The notes: generated from the sequence alone by a model not told the origin. Shown: positions 38,812 to 50,144, numbered from the stretch's first letter. The stretch: 64,000 nt of DNA from Auriscalpium vulgare (GCA_019915015.1 JAHBBC010000015.1:1178001-1242000), one strand, 5' to 3'. Program-made: numbers and translations.

Positions 38812-40336
38812 TCATGCACCAGTAAACTCTCGCAGATATTCTGATTGATTCGCTTAGTTCGTTGCAAGAGGAATAAACCCAATATGACGAACCTCTGCTA
38901 ATCTCGTACGCCAAGAAAGTGCCCCCCGCCGCTGGAATACTACAGACATTTCAGGGCGGTTATTATCGAGATCGCAACCTATTGCATTTACCTTCTTATC
39001 ACTGTCAGAAAACGATATTCAGCTAGACGCTCAAATGGTGACGGACCACAACGGGCTCACGACTGGGGGTCAAGCCACGGAACAAGCCAGGTCTGAAGGT
39101 GCTGAATGAGAAGAGCACTATGGAGCTTTCATTTATTACTCACATCCCTTCGCTGACGACGATGTTCTTCATGTCGCGGATGATGTATTGGATGGGCGTC
39201 CCGCGTGGAGGTTCGTTAGCAAGCTGTATGCGGGACTTCACCACGTCTAATCCAGGCGGCGTGCTTTAGAATACGACTTATTTGGAGCCGCGAAGCCCGA
39301 GCGAACCTAGAGGGTAGCTCGATAGCCAGTATGCAAGCTGCTTTCTTGGTCAGTCAAACAATGATGGCACATCAATGATGGTACGTACACCGCCTGTAGA
39401 TCCACTGGCCAATAAAGCCCATGCAGGTACGTTCTCTCCGTACTTCGTTGTAAACTTCCGCTTGGAAAATTCGTACGCTGTGTAAAAACTGAACCAGAAG
39501 CATCACGATTGCATCTATTGTCGCCGAGTATTGAGATGCGTACCCGGCATAGGCTGGAATTTCTCTTGCTACGGTCACCTTTGCTGGAGGTCAGGCAATT
39601 TTGCAAGCGAAAAAGACACACAAACGTGCCCAATATCCGCGCATGATGCCTTTCCTGAAGCCCCATTGCGACCACATCTCCGACACGACCGCGCGCAGCT
39701 TCTTGTCTGTAATGGCACCGTACTGTCCTTGCATTCGCACCTTGAACATCTCGACTAGATCATAACGACAATAAAACCATCAGAACCACATCCTGACAAT
39801 CAGAGTCATACGCACCAGGACTGGCAAGGATGGCATTAGCAGCGCCTGCCAACGCGCCTGCCGCAGCGATCTCCTGGAGCGACTTGTTGGGGAACGGTGA
39901 GATGACCCTCTTTGCTACGCCGTACGACGCGAACAACAGCGAGTTAACGCCGGCAATCCCAGCGAGTGGACTTGCCATGCCTGGACAGAACCTTGTAAGC
40001 CCAGTTTCAAGGACGTAGGAAGTTTCCGTACCCTTGTACAACGCGAAGAAGCCCTCCTTTCGTAAAGTCTGCAAGAGCACATCCATTGGCCCCTTCTACA
40101 ACAATGCTTCCATCACGCGGTAGACCTGACAAAACAGACGCACTCACGAACATCCCTCCTGCAGATGCTCAGACATCAGAACGGTGCTCGTGTGCCATAC
40201 GCGTCAGGACTGAACTTGGTGCGGTCTGCGTGCGCGTCTTGATGGTGTCGAGCGGTTGGCCGACGATGACCTGCGCGGCGCCGCCGAAACTTCCCGCAAT
40301 GAGCTCGTTCACTGTCTGGAGTCTGTGGGTACTCAT
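38812..40336 (-). CDS. Mitochondrial carrier protein (SLC25), carnitine/ornithine/YMC-like
   Basis: The protein begins MSTHRLQTVNELIAGSFGGA. It has three carrier repeats with signatures QPLDTIKTRTQ, SPVEMFKVRMQG and YPLDVVKSRIQ, each starting a Px(D/E)xx(K/R)x(K/R) motif. Other recognisable segments are GVNSLLFASYGV, RGYWVTVAREIPAYAG, YEFSKRKF, FRGLTPS and IPAAGGTFLAYEISREYL. The last exons are very short; the stop is at 38812, inside what would otherwise pass for the 3' flank of the RhoGAP gene. The family exchanges metabolites across the inner mitochondrial membrane. This subgroup includes acylcarnitine, ornithine and glycine carriers, and the substrate cannot be told from sequence alone by eye. 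Confidence 0.87.
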
Positions 40337-40936
40337 GCTGGGTGCGGTGAGTGTCAAGCACAATTGCTTGAGGCGACCCGAGTCGAGCTGATGGGAAAGT
40401 CTCGGCAATTTCCGGTGTTCGCCATTGTGCGCAATAATCGCCCTTGCTCTTCGACGACGACGACGATGTCAACGACGTTTGCTATACGGATTTTCTTTGC
40501 ACGCTCATACTAGTCCTCGCTGTATAAATGGGTTTCGCTCTTGCTCTTTGGGCCTCCTCAAACTTGAAGCGTGGCGGACTCGGAGCAGCACTTATCTTGG
40601 GTCTAGTTGTCTTCGTCTACCGGATGGAACAAAACAATGGGTTGTGTGCACTTGGATTTGCGTTGTTCTCAGTGGACTGGATTAGGACTGGCTAGAACAC
40701 TGAGGATCGTACTAAGACTTGTTGTTGCAGGTGCGCATAACACACATGAAAGCGCGCGTGCGGGAAGACAAGACTGTAGACGTCTTCGATAGCCTGCTAT
40801 CAAGACATATTCGGTCCCTCGTGCGTGCTTTAGGCAGGATCATGTCTGGGATGTGTAACAGAGCCCCGTGGATAACGTGCGCTAGTTTCATTTCGAAGTC
40901 AGGCTGGCGGCCGGTCGACATTGATATTTCTCTAGG

Positions 40937-40944
40937 TATATATA
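40937..40944 (+). promoter_or_regulatory. TATA box before the 41 kb gene
   Basis: TATATATA lies about 80 bases before ATG 41022. It is the only good TATA in the 685-base gap between this gene and the divergent carrier gene. Confidence 0.5.
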
Positions 40945-41021
40945 GGGCTGCGCCTCAGACCTCGCCCACTCAGACATTGACCATTTCTTTCTTTGCGTCT
41001 CCTTTCGTCCTATCTCTAGTT

Positions 41022-41874
41022 ATGTCTTTCCGCTTTGCGACCATCTCGTCAATCGCATCGACCATCAGACGACATACGACGACACCCTCACGCCCGAGCC
41101 ATCCCAAGTCGAAAGACTCTGCCAAGCGCCGCAAGCTCGCCAAGAACTCTCTGGTAGCCAGCCTTCGATATGCGGGGTTGCGTACGCTGAGTGAGTAGCT
41201 TATCTTTGCTTCCTGGATCTTTCTGACAACTGGATACAGGCAAACTCCACCTCCTCATGCGAGGGGAGAAGCACGCCAAGCACGGGTTCCCAACATCCAC
41301 TTCAGAGACCTTCGCACTGCCGTGTATCTTCGTCACCACAGCCGAGAAGCCTGAGCCCTCATTCACGCCGGTGCGCCGACACTGCCACATTCGATCGCCC
41401 ACGGGTATTACGAGCGTTCGCGAGGCTGCCCGCCAACGCCGCTCCATCCCAGACCCCTTCATACCCACCTCACCCGCATCCACTGCCGCCTCGAAGTACA
41501 GCTCAGACCACATCGACTTTGCCGAGTTCACACGACAGGTCATGTCTCCCGAGTACGCCCGCGCGTTCAGCGAGATCGACAAGATCTTCTACGCTCAGCT
41601 ACAGGCGGGCGAAATTGACATCGAGCTGGTGCCGCTGCTCCTGCCCGAAGACGGTTCGGACTCAGGCAGTGACCGCGAGGCAAGCCCGGACCTCGACGAG
41701 CCGACCACGCCTGAGCTGATGATGCTGTCTGACCGCATCATTGAAGAGCTGAAGGCAGTAGCGAGCAATGCTGGAATTATGCTGGGTGAAGGAGGTATGG
41801 ACGTGGACGCTGAGTTCCAGCGTTGGTTGGCGGATGGTGAGGCGTACTATAAGCAGGAGGCACGGGATGACTGA
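41022..41874 (+). CDS. Hypothetical protein with presequence-like N-terminus
   Basis: Two exons (41022-41190, 41240-41874) join in frame to 267 residues. The first ~45 residues (MSFRFATISSIASTIRRHTT and on) hold many Arg, Ser, Thr and Lys and almost no acids, as in a mitochondrial targeting signal. This is inference. The middle is basic and Pro/Ser-rich. The C-terminal part is acidic and helical (IDFAEFTRQVMSPEYARAFS, LLLPEDGSDSGSD, IIEELKAVASNAGI) and ends YYKQEARDD. I do not recognise the family. Its stop lies only 137 bases before the transposon at 42012, so its 3' region was probably next to the CCT8 promoter before that insertion. Confidence 0.65.
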
Positions 41875-42003
41875 TGGCAGATGTTCCTTGAGAGGCCGAA
41901 TTTGTACCCTGAAAACGAGATTCAATCCCTCATGTCCCTTATTTCACTCGCGAGTGCGCAGCAGCAGCAGCAGAAAATCTGACCGACGTGAAATTGAAAG
42001 CAG

Positions 42004-42011
42004 GCTGGCTG
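42004..42011 (+). repeat. Target site duplication, left copy
   Basis: GCTGGCTG directly abuts the left inverted repeat and is repeated exactly at 43968-43975 after the right one. Confidence 0.9.
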
Positions 42012-42045
42012 AGGCCCCCGGCGTACCTGTAGAGAGGTTCGATCC
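42012..42045 (+). repeat. Left terminal inverted repeat
   Basis: 34 bases, identical to the reverse complement of 43934-43967. The inner end contains GGTTCGATCC. Confidence 0.93.
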
Positions 42046-42054
42046 GAAGTGACC

Positions 42055-42215
42055 CCTTTCCGTACGTACACTTTTGGCCCAAATCCGTACGTATCTGTAC
42101 TCGGACCTCCTCTGACGAGGCCCATCCGTACGTGCAGCGGATCGGACCTCCGCTCAGGCGCGTTCTGTACGTATGGAGGATCGGGGCTCTGAAACCGCAG
42201 TTTCCGTACGCAGAA
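42055..42215 (+). repeat. Left subterminal repeat array
   Basis: Five copies of a CCGTACGTA-like motif occur at roughly 25-40 base intervals (near 42060, 42089, 42127, 42166 and 42205). Some are followed by GGATCGGACC-like sequence (near 42139 and 42178). Such arrays are typical transposase-binding sites next to the ends of hAT-like elements. Confidence 0.75.
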
Positions 42216-42270
42216 AGCACCAAAAATGATATTTCTCTATAGCTAACCCGCGTATAATGTCCCTACACCT

Positions 42271-43347
42271 TCAAGGCTCTTCGTCCGAGCTGACACCACC
42301 CGCTGCAGCCTCACCCGCCTGGTCTGTCGAGCCATCCGTCGCGGGTTTCTGCTTCTGAAGCTTGAGTAGCTGTCGCACAGCTGTCGAGGCGGCCACCGGG
42401 TTTGTAGCTAGTGCCTTGAATACCCCGGAGGCGAATGGACATAATGTGACGAGTCCAAAAGGATGGCCGGCATCCGTCTGCAACTTGAGGCACGTAAAGC
42501 CGCGTTGAGCAGTGGCAAGGGAGAACAGAATATGAGAACAAGGAATCCGCAGGAACGTTGCGCAGCCGAGTGTTGGACATGCCAGCGATGTGAATGTGCT
42601 ACCATGTGATAGACGATAAACCTGGACATTAATGTATGAGGGGATCCCGACGCTGCGTGCGGACGCGAGCCATTCATGCCTTGCGCCACGCGCGCCGCTG
42701 TTTGTGTACATGGTGGTGACTGTATCAGAGCTGTCAGAGATTGCTGTGGTCGCAAAGACATGATATTCTGCTTACCTTCTCCGAGCAAGACTTCTGGCGG
42801 CGTGTCCGCCGGAGTTGGAGCAAGTATAACCACAAAATGACCAGCCTCGAGTGGCTGGATAGGCGATATATTTGCTGTATGAATGTTTTGGTGTATGCCT
42901 TGAAGCGACGCAAAGGCTGGAGCACGTAGGTGATAAAATGACTGATTCATGTGACATTAGTACATGGTGATGCGGGCAGCGACTCCCAACGTACCGATGC
43001 CGATGCATCCAACATGGCCTCCTTCTGCTTTGCCGCGACGTGGATGAATGCTCCCGCGGACGTCTCTTGCAAACTCGGACGGCAATTCGGGACTGGAAAC
43101 AGGCGGTCATTTCAACGATACACACAAGATCAATACAGAACAGAACTTACGGCGTCTCCTCATTTGAGAACAGGGTGATGCCAGTCACGGTGATGAGAGC
43201 GCAGGACAAGAGTGGAGAAGGGGCTAAATGTTCGTGACCCGTAGCGGGCAGCAGGAACTGACTGGCGCATTAAGTTAGTCTCTAAACAATATGGCCAAAA
43301 ATATGCAGCTCCAGGTAGCGCCACCTACCAGCGGATAGAAATGCAGC
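42271..43347 (-). CDS. Unrecognised protein carried by the transposon (5' end not found)
   Basis: On the minus strand I can join exons in one frame. They read GRWRYLELHIFGHI, then LLPATGHEHLAPSPLLSCAL, ITLFSNEETPPELPSEFARD, IAFASLQGIHQNIHTANISP, HFVVILAPTPADTPPEVLLG, EVTTMYTNSGARGARHEWLA and SYINVQVYRLSHG. The last exon ends in an acidic tail, GGVSSDEEP (stop at 42271). The start exon, between 43347 and about 43700, is not resolved. One proposed intron (30 bases, near 43255) is very short. The GH-HE-L segment and the V-MY...HEW...P-YI-VQVY segment resemble, from memory, hypothetical proteins common in Agaricomycetes. I see no DDE triad, zinc finger or hATC domain. It may help the element move, regulate it, or be captured host coding sequence. 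Confidence 0.5.
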
Positions 43348-43784
43348 CTAGCGCATTTTCACGCGAGATCGGCGACCTCGCGATCCGGCGCAAGTTGCGA
43401 GCATTCAGCACCTCAGGGCCATGCCAACTTGTTTCAGCGAGCCCATAACCTCGTTTGACAATGGATTGATAGCGTATTGCACGAAGGATCGCGACCGGCT
43501 CGTGATGATATGAGATGGTGAGGGCCTGCGATGTCGCGCGGCGACCGGAAGGACTCCAGGCAGGGACAGGCCCGCAGTGCACACTAGTGCACGGCACCGG
43601 GCCGTGACGTGACAAGCGACATCGCTAGAGGTCGGTGGACATCGACGATAGCCACGAGGAGCGTTGAGGGACGTTGTCGCTGAGTTAAATTGTGCATGGC
43701 GTGTGGCGGTCAAGGGCGGTCACCGGCAGCGTCGTCCTTGGCGACGCACTATTAGTAGGTGAACGCCGGGGGGCTGTTGAGACC

Positions 43785-43933
43785 CCGAATCCGTACGCGG
43801 GCGGATCGGACATGACTGTCGGCGCGCGCAAAACGTACGTGACTGGGATCGGACATGTACCCCAATATGACCCATTTTCGTACGTATAGGATCGGACATG
43901 GGTCCCAATTACAGGCCACTTCCGTACGTATGA
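43785..43933 (+). repeat. Right subterminal repeat array
   Basis: Four copies of a CGTACG core (near 43791, 43834, 43878 and 43922) alternate with GGATCGGACAT or GGATCGAACC (near 43802, 43850, 43889 and 43934), with a period of about 40-48 bases. On the plus strand they have the same order as in the left array, so the arrays are direct, not inverted, copies, although CGTACG itself is palindromic. Confidence 0.75.
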
Positions 43934-43967
43934 GGATCGAACCTCTCTACAGGTACGCCGGGGGCCT
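43934..43967 (-). repeat. Right terminal inverted repeat
   Basis: 34 bases, exact inverse of 42012-42045, ending in GCCGGGGGCCT next to the target duplication. Confidence 0.93.
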
Positions 43968-43975
43968 GCTGGCTG
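43968..43975 (+). repeat. Target site duplication, right copy
   Basis: GCTGGCTG, identical to 42004-42011. Only 81 bases separate it from the CCT8 start codon. Confidence 0.9.
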
Positions 43976-44056
43976 TCTCACGTAATACATAAGCGCTCAG
44001 GAAAGAAACGAGACGCGGCGCGCGTCCTGCCACCGCTGCAGCTCCCTTTCTCGAAA

Positions 44057-46111
44057 ATGTCTTTAAAAGTCCCGAAAGCCAGCAACATCCAGCTCTTCAA
44101 GGATGGCTTCAAGGTCAGTCCCATTGGTGCGCCTTGCGTTGTGAGTTCTGATCATCTGCGCCGTTGCAGCAAATGTCCGGGCTCGAGGACGCGGTCCTGC
44201 GCAACATCCAGGCGGTTTCCGAGCTATCCGATCTCGTGCGAACAAGTTTTGGTCCAAATGGTACGTTTGCGCTCTTTGCTTATGCGTGCTCTGCGGTGAT
44301 CTGATGGTGACTTTCGAATGCAGGCAGGAATAAGCTTGTAATTAACCACTTGGGACGCCTCTTCGTTACCTCGGATGCCGCGACAATCATTCGCGAGATC
44401 GAGGTCGTGCACCCTGCTGCGAAGCTCCTCGTTATGGCATCGCAAGCACAGGAGGCCGAGGTACGTCTCCGCGTCGTCCTGCTGCGAGCATTTATTCATA
44501 TACATCGCCTTACTCAGATGGGAGACGCGACGAACTTTGTTTTGATCTTTGCCGGCGAGCTGCTGAGGAAAGCAGAAAACCTCTTGGTGATGGGTCTGCA
44601 TCCGAGTGAGGTCATTCAGGGATACGAGCTAGCATGTGCGAAGGCTCTGGCAGAGCTCGAAGGTGCGTCCTAATATTTGCCGTGCGCAGCATGTATCCTG
44701 ATCTATGCGTTTTAGTCCTCTCAATACGGGAACTGCCTTCGCCCTTAGCAAGAGGCCCGCTCGCCCTTGCCGTGACGCCCGCGATTGCGTCGAAGCAGTA
44801 TGGAACAGAGGACCTCCTCGCGTCGCTGGTTGCCGAAGCTGCGCTTGCCGTCATGCCCGCAAACAACAAGACATTCAATGTCGACAATGTGCGCGTTGTG
44901 AAGATCATGGGCGGAAGCCTAGCGCAGAGCAGAGTCGTGCAGGGCATGGTGTTCGGGCGGGAACCAGAAGGTGCGCCCTTAGCTGAAATCGCGGCTTCCC
45001 TCCGTTCTTAGCATCTATACAGGCGATGTCAAGAAGGTGACAAAGGGCAAGGTCGCGGTCTTCACCAATCCCATCGACATCGCGCAGACAGAGACGAAGG
45101 GCACCGTGCTCCTCAAAAATGCCGAAGAAATGCTGAACTTCACGCGCGGCGAGGAGAAGCACATGGAGAAGGTTCGTTCTATCCTCCTCGTGATTTCTGC
45201 TATCAGCGTCACCATCTAATCGTTGTTCTAAGATCTTCGCCGAGATTGCTGAGTCAGGCGTGAAGGTCCTCATCGCAGGCACCAGCGTCGGCGAGCTCGC
45301 TCTGCATTACCTCAACCGGCACGGCATCCTCGTCCTCAAAGTGCTCTCCAAGTTCGAACTGCGCCGCCTCTGCCGGGTCGTGCAAGCGACACCGCTCGCA
45401 CGGCTTGGTGCGCCCACGCCAGAAGAAGCGGGCTTCGTCGACATCTGCGAAACGATCGAGATCGGCGGCGACCGCGTCACTGTTCTGCGCCAGGACATAG
45501 AATCGACTGACGGCGTGAAGACGCGCACAGCCACGGTTGTGCTGCGCGGGGCAACGCAGAACCACCTGGACGATCTCGAGCGCGCGATCGACGACGGCGT
45601 CGGCGCGCTGAAGGCGCTGCTGAAGGACCCGCGGCTCGTGCCGGGGGCCGGTGCCACGGAGCTCGCGCTGGCACGGACGGTGGAAACGTACGGTGCTGGT
45701 TTGCGCGGCCTTGCGCAGCACGCCGTGCGGCGATTTGCGGCCGCGCTCGAGGTCGTGCCGCGGACGCTTGGGGAAAATGCGCGTGGCGGGTCCGAGGGCA
45801 ACGAGGTGGTCGCGCGCCTGCTGGCGAAGCACGAGAAGGAAGGTGGCCAGGTTTGGGGCGTCGATGTTGAGGCATGTTCATCCCCTGTATATTGTGTTAT
45901 GTGTCGCTAACCTTGTATGTAGGGCGAGACGGACGGCACGCTGAATGCTGGAGAGGCCAACATCGTGGACTCGCTGGCCGCGAAGTCGTGGGCGATCAAG
46001 CTTGCGACGGAGGCGGCGGTCGCTGTGCTGAGCGTAGACAGCATCATCATGAGCCGCCCAGCAGGTGGACCGAAAATTCCGCAGCAAGCGGGGCATTGGG
46101 ATGAGGATTGA
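44057..46111 (+). CDS. CCT8: Chaperonin CCT/TRiC theta subunit
   Basis: The spliced product is about 545 residues, the normal size. Landmarks are MSLKVPKASNIQLFKDGFKQ, RTSFGPNGRNKLVINHLGRL, VTSDAATIIREIEVVHPAAK, the ATP-site MGDATNFVLIFAGELL, SVVGELALHYLN-like apical sequence (TSVGELALHYLNRHGI), TATVVLRGATQNHLDDLERA, VPGAGATELALA and GETDGTLNAGEANIVDSLAA. It ends in WDED. CCT is the cytosolic ring that folds actin, tubulin and WD40 proteins; theta is one of eight essential subunits. The coding region looks intact. Its promoter is unusual: the transposon ends 81 bases before the ATG, and the remaining sequence has no TATA box. Confidence 0.93.
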
Positions 46112-46496
46112 TTCTGCGATGACTAGGAGTACTACTAGTGTACTTGGCGACGATGCATGCCTGTGGGCATATCTCATGAAGATAGTAGAAGTCTAATGGC
46201 AAAGATGATCCTTGTACATATTCGCACCGTGGATTGAGCTCGGCGTTTAGATGCGCTTAGGGCCGTCAGGGCGACGCCCGTCTTCGGCGCCAACGCCGCG
46301 TTGCACAACTCCATCTCCGCCTCTGGAACTTCAGAGGACAGAACACATGTCTTATAAACATACGGTTGCCCAGAGTTGAGCTGCCTCGCCAGTGTTCAGT
46401 CTAGGTCAGTTTTCTCTAGCTTGATTTATTGTGTGTCTCACCCACTGTTCACCAGCACATACTGCTCTGTGTCCGAGGCCTTTTCTCAGGCTCAGT

Positions 46497-48047
46497 ATGG
46501 TGCTCAAGATTTTGGCCGTCGTCGGGGAGACAATCCTACCGTCAAAGTACTATGCACATGCCGTGCTTGCAATTCTCACCCTCGTAACGATCTACACGTA
46601 TGCTCAAGGCCGCAAGACGACCAGGGAGCGTGATCTCCATGGTCGCACAGTCCTGATTACAGTTGCGTTCTCGACTCTCCCTCATATTCTGTGGCCCTAA
46701 CCTCTGTCTCTCCGATGCGCTTTAGGGAGCATTTACGCCGCACGGGTTGTCTCTCATGGATTCTCTAGCGCGACGCGGCGCACACATCATCGCCCTCTCC
46801 CCCGACCCCATCGACACCGGCTCCCCCTCCATCCTCATCCCGCTCCTGCGCTCCGAAACCTCCAACGAAAACATCTACGCCGAACATTGCGACCTCTCCT
46901 CCCCGTCCTCCATCCGCGCCTTCTGTACCGGCCTCTTGAAAGCGGAGCAGCAGCGCCTCGACGCGGTCATCTTTGCGCACGAGTACGCGCCCGTCGGCAC
47001 GTTCTTCGGCAGCGCGGCGCGACACGCCGAGGACGAGCGCGCGCGCGAGGCGGCGTCGTGCGCGACGTTCCTGCTCACGACGCTGCTGCTCCCCGCGCTG
47101 CTCGTTGCGCCCGTCGAGCGCGACATCCGCCTCGTCGCCCTCATCAACCCGTTCTATGCAGCCGCGGCGCCGAATTTCTCCCCGGCACAGCCCTTGAACA
47201 CGTCAACGCCGCCGCCGGTGCTAGCAGCTGAGGGCCGGCGCGCGCTCCGCACTGCCATTTTGATGCGCCACCTGCAGCGCGTCCTCGACGCGCTGCCGAC
47301 GGGCGCGCAGGTGCCGCGCACGGACGTGAACGCGCACAGTATACCCGTCGTAAGCGACAAGGTGCAGCGGTCAAATATCGTCGCCGTGAGTGTCTCGCCG
47401 GGTATAAGCCGCACCGATGTCATCGCGCCTTTGCTCGGTGCTGGGCGATCGGGCGGAAAGGTGTCGTGGGGCGGATTGCTCTTGTGCGTACTTCTCTGCG
47501 TTCGAACATGCGCATTCAGGGCTAATTGAGCGGCAGTTACATCCTCCTGAACCCTTTGCTACGGCTTATAACCAAGTCGCCCACATCCGCTCTCCAGTCT
47601 GTGCTCCACGCCCTCTTCCTTCCTACACCCTTTAAGCTCCTCGCCGCTATTGCGCCCGACGGAACACCTCAAGAGCGCTCAGAAGAGGAAGTACTAAAAC
47701 CTGGCGCACTCTACGCGGAGTGCGCGGTCGTGCGCGTGAATGTGCCGCCCGCGCCGGTGCCCCCAGAGAACGACATCGACCCAGAGCCTAGTGCGAAGGG
47801 AAAGGAGAAGGCCAAAGCTGAGGATGCTCCTCCGGGCCAGACGAGCCGGCCGGACGACGGAGAGCTCGGCGGCGAGGTCCTGGGCACGCTGATATGGGAT
47901 GAGTATGAGAGCGAGTTGAAGGTATGGGAGGCACGGGCAGCCGCGGAGGAGCGTGAGCAGCGCGAGCGGGAGGAGTTGTTGGCGAGGCAGCGGGACGGTG
48001 AGCGACATACGCCCCCTACTGTCGACACGTCTACTAGTGGTCAGTAG
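46497..48047 (+). CDS. Membrane-anchored SDR-like protein
   Basis: The protein starts MVLKILAVVGETILPSKYYA with a hydrophobic anchor (HAVLAILTLVTIYTYA). It continues through RTVLIT, an intron, and GAFTPHGLSLMDSLARRGAH, giving the TGxxxxxG nucleotide-binding motif of short-chain dehydrogenases. LDAVIFAHEYAPVGTF, LVALINPFYAAAAPNF and VAVSVSPGISRTDVI match later strands of the fold. I do not see a clean Tyr-xxx-Lys catalytic pair. A charged C-terminal extension (EREQREREELLARQRDG) follows the Rossmann part. The layout recalls the fungal DUF1776 family of SDR-like proteins. Substrate unknown, and it may not be an active reductase. Introns lie at about 46662-46725 and 47482-47537. Confidence 0.65.
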
Positions 48048-50144
48048 GTGGGGAGTATACATATAATATGGGTGACCTTAATATTATCTTTTGGATGGAA
48101 AGAAGCTTGCGACGTCGTCGAGTCGGACAGAGGGCTTTGCCACGATCACGTGTTCCCGACGCTGCATTGAAGTTGTTCCTCGACGTCGACCACGCGGAGA
48201 GTCCAACTACACAATCCGACTTTGTCGAGGAGCAACAAACCCTGGCTCTCTGGTGCCGGTGAGTTGTGTCGCATGTCGTCGCGCTCATTTTCTTACTGAC
48301 CGCACGCGTTCGCACCCGCTGCTGTGCTGCATCTACCGCTACTTCCTAGGAGATATCAGCGCAGTCGAGGCGCCCATCGACGGGGTTTCACGGCACATCA
48401 GCCCTTGATATCATCCTCAGCACCTGATGGTGTCGGCGTCGATGGCGTCGATGGTGCGGCAAATCGCAGCTGTCCTTGTGTCCTTGTATGCGTGGCAGTA
48501 CAGTATCAGAGTATGCCCGTGTCAGTGGCGGTGACAGTACGTAGTGCAGATGTCTCCAATCGTACCACTTTTGGGTGACATACCTGGTATAGGCAGCAAA
48601 GCATACACCCCTGGGAGTCGTGTGGTGAGCCACGTTGTCTTCTTCTGTCCATTTTTGCCGCCTGATATCTAGTAACGATATAGCTTCATCCTGTGAAAGT
48701 TGCATATATGGTGAAACATTAAGCGCTACTATGCTTCCTCGATTGCTATCCATCGATATCGCTACCGAGGATAGGGAGAGTTAAGGCTTCTATAGCGCCA
48801 CGACTCATGTTCCGCCTCCTCGTGCTCAGAGCTTCGCCTGCTCGCTGCTCAACGGGTGCGTACCGGATGCTGCCTATAATGTTGGAGGATTCGGTGGCTC
48901 ATCCAGCTGTGCCCATCTCACTGTGGTCTACATCGCAGTGATATGCCGGCCTCTCCTGCGCAAGACACTCTCGCTCCCATGGCGTCTCCTGTATCGGCAA
49001 TCTCACGTCGATTGTCCGATACGCCAGGAGAGTGGGCCATAGTTGCTCCGCTGTTCGTGAAGCAACACCGTCAGAACATATCCACGTATGTGACAATACC
49101 CACCACTGTTGGACCTGCCCGAACTGCGCTTATATGACACCCTCCGGAATCTTCCCAGATGATTTCCGCTCATACTTCCCTTTGTCGGCTACTTCGCGTA
49201 GAGCGACATCTGATCCGTCGCCTTTTCGTCCCAAGGCCAGAGGACCGTGCTCCCTCGTCTTCGAAGCCCTGTTGTGCTCCCCTCTAACTGCTGCTTGACG
49301 TCGTTCTCATCAAGGCAGATTCAGCGTAGGTGCGTTCATGTCCGCACAGATTTCATTAATGACTTGTCTTCTCCAGGTACACGATCAGTGTCGGCAAATG
49401 CCGTCAAATGCTGGCATCTCTTCCCTATGTTTCAAGCTCCGCATGCTCTGTGCCATGCCTGTGAGACTAATTGCAGGAACTGGCGTACGTGTCTGCGAGT
49501 CAGACCTCGCGTCTCCGAGCCAACCACTCGTTCACGTCGCGTCGTGACACGGAGCAACCCTCGATGTGAAAGAAATGGATACCGTCCGGTACTCATAATG
49601 AGCCAGAAGCTCGTTGGGCCAATGTTTTGACTCGACGCCTTCCCCCTTACCTCCAGAAGCTCCATTCGCCGTCGTCGTCGTTCGTGGCATGGACGAATTG
49701 CTGTCCGTCTCTGCAAGCTTCGGGTATGTTGGACTGTTCGTCTTTATACTTCCATTGTCCCTCCCCCTCCCCCTCTATGACCGTACTATCATCCCTGCCC
49801 ATGCATGGTTTTATACATCTATTTCCCCTCACTTCGCGGTGCGCCGTTGCGCTGAAAGTTCGTAAGACAAGCGTTCAAACGCGAAGTTCCTAGAGGTGAA
49901 TGCATACCTCATGAGAAATGTCGAGGCGACTTCGCCGCGTACTGACACCAGGTCGCACGTCGTCGATGGTGGGATTGTGCGAAAGGGTATGTATGTCTTG
50001 TAAGGTCAATTGGCCGTCGTCACTCACGGGTCGGGTTTCCTCCAGCGCAGTGCACCTCGTGGCCGTTACCATGCACTCCACCATGTGAAGAACGTCGTCG
50101 TCGTGAACTCAGCCTCTTCCACCCAGTCGATTTTGCTGTCGCTG

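Larger units (their letters stand above)
42012..43967. mobile_element. DNA transposon with 34-bp TIRs and 8-bp target duplication
   Basis: The element is 1956 bp. Its ends are perfect inverted repeats of 34 bases: left 42012-42045, beginning AGGCCCCCGGCGTACCTGTA, and right 43934-43967. An exact 8-bp direct repeat, GCTGGCTG, flanks both sides. Inside each end is an array of subterminal repeats. One spliced gene lies on the minus strand; no transposase motif is visible. Eight-base target duplications are known from hAT, P and the Zisupton/KDZ-type elements common in basidiomycetes. The terminal bases do not let me choose. The perfect ends suggest recent movement. With no transposase it is probably non-autonomous, unless the internal gene plays that role. 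It sits between an unknown gene and CCT8. Confidence 0.92.

Noticed and set aside
42036..42045. GGTTCGATCC in the inverted repeats resembling a tRNA B-box
   Set aside because: The B-box consensus needs one more base (GGTTCGANTCC), and no A-box or cloverleaf can be drawn, so this is not a tRNA-derived element.
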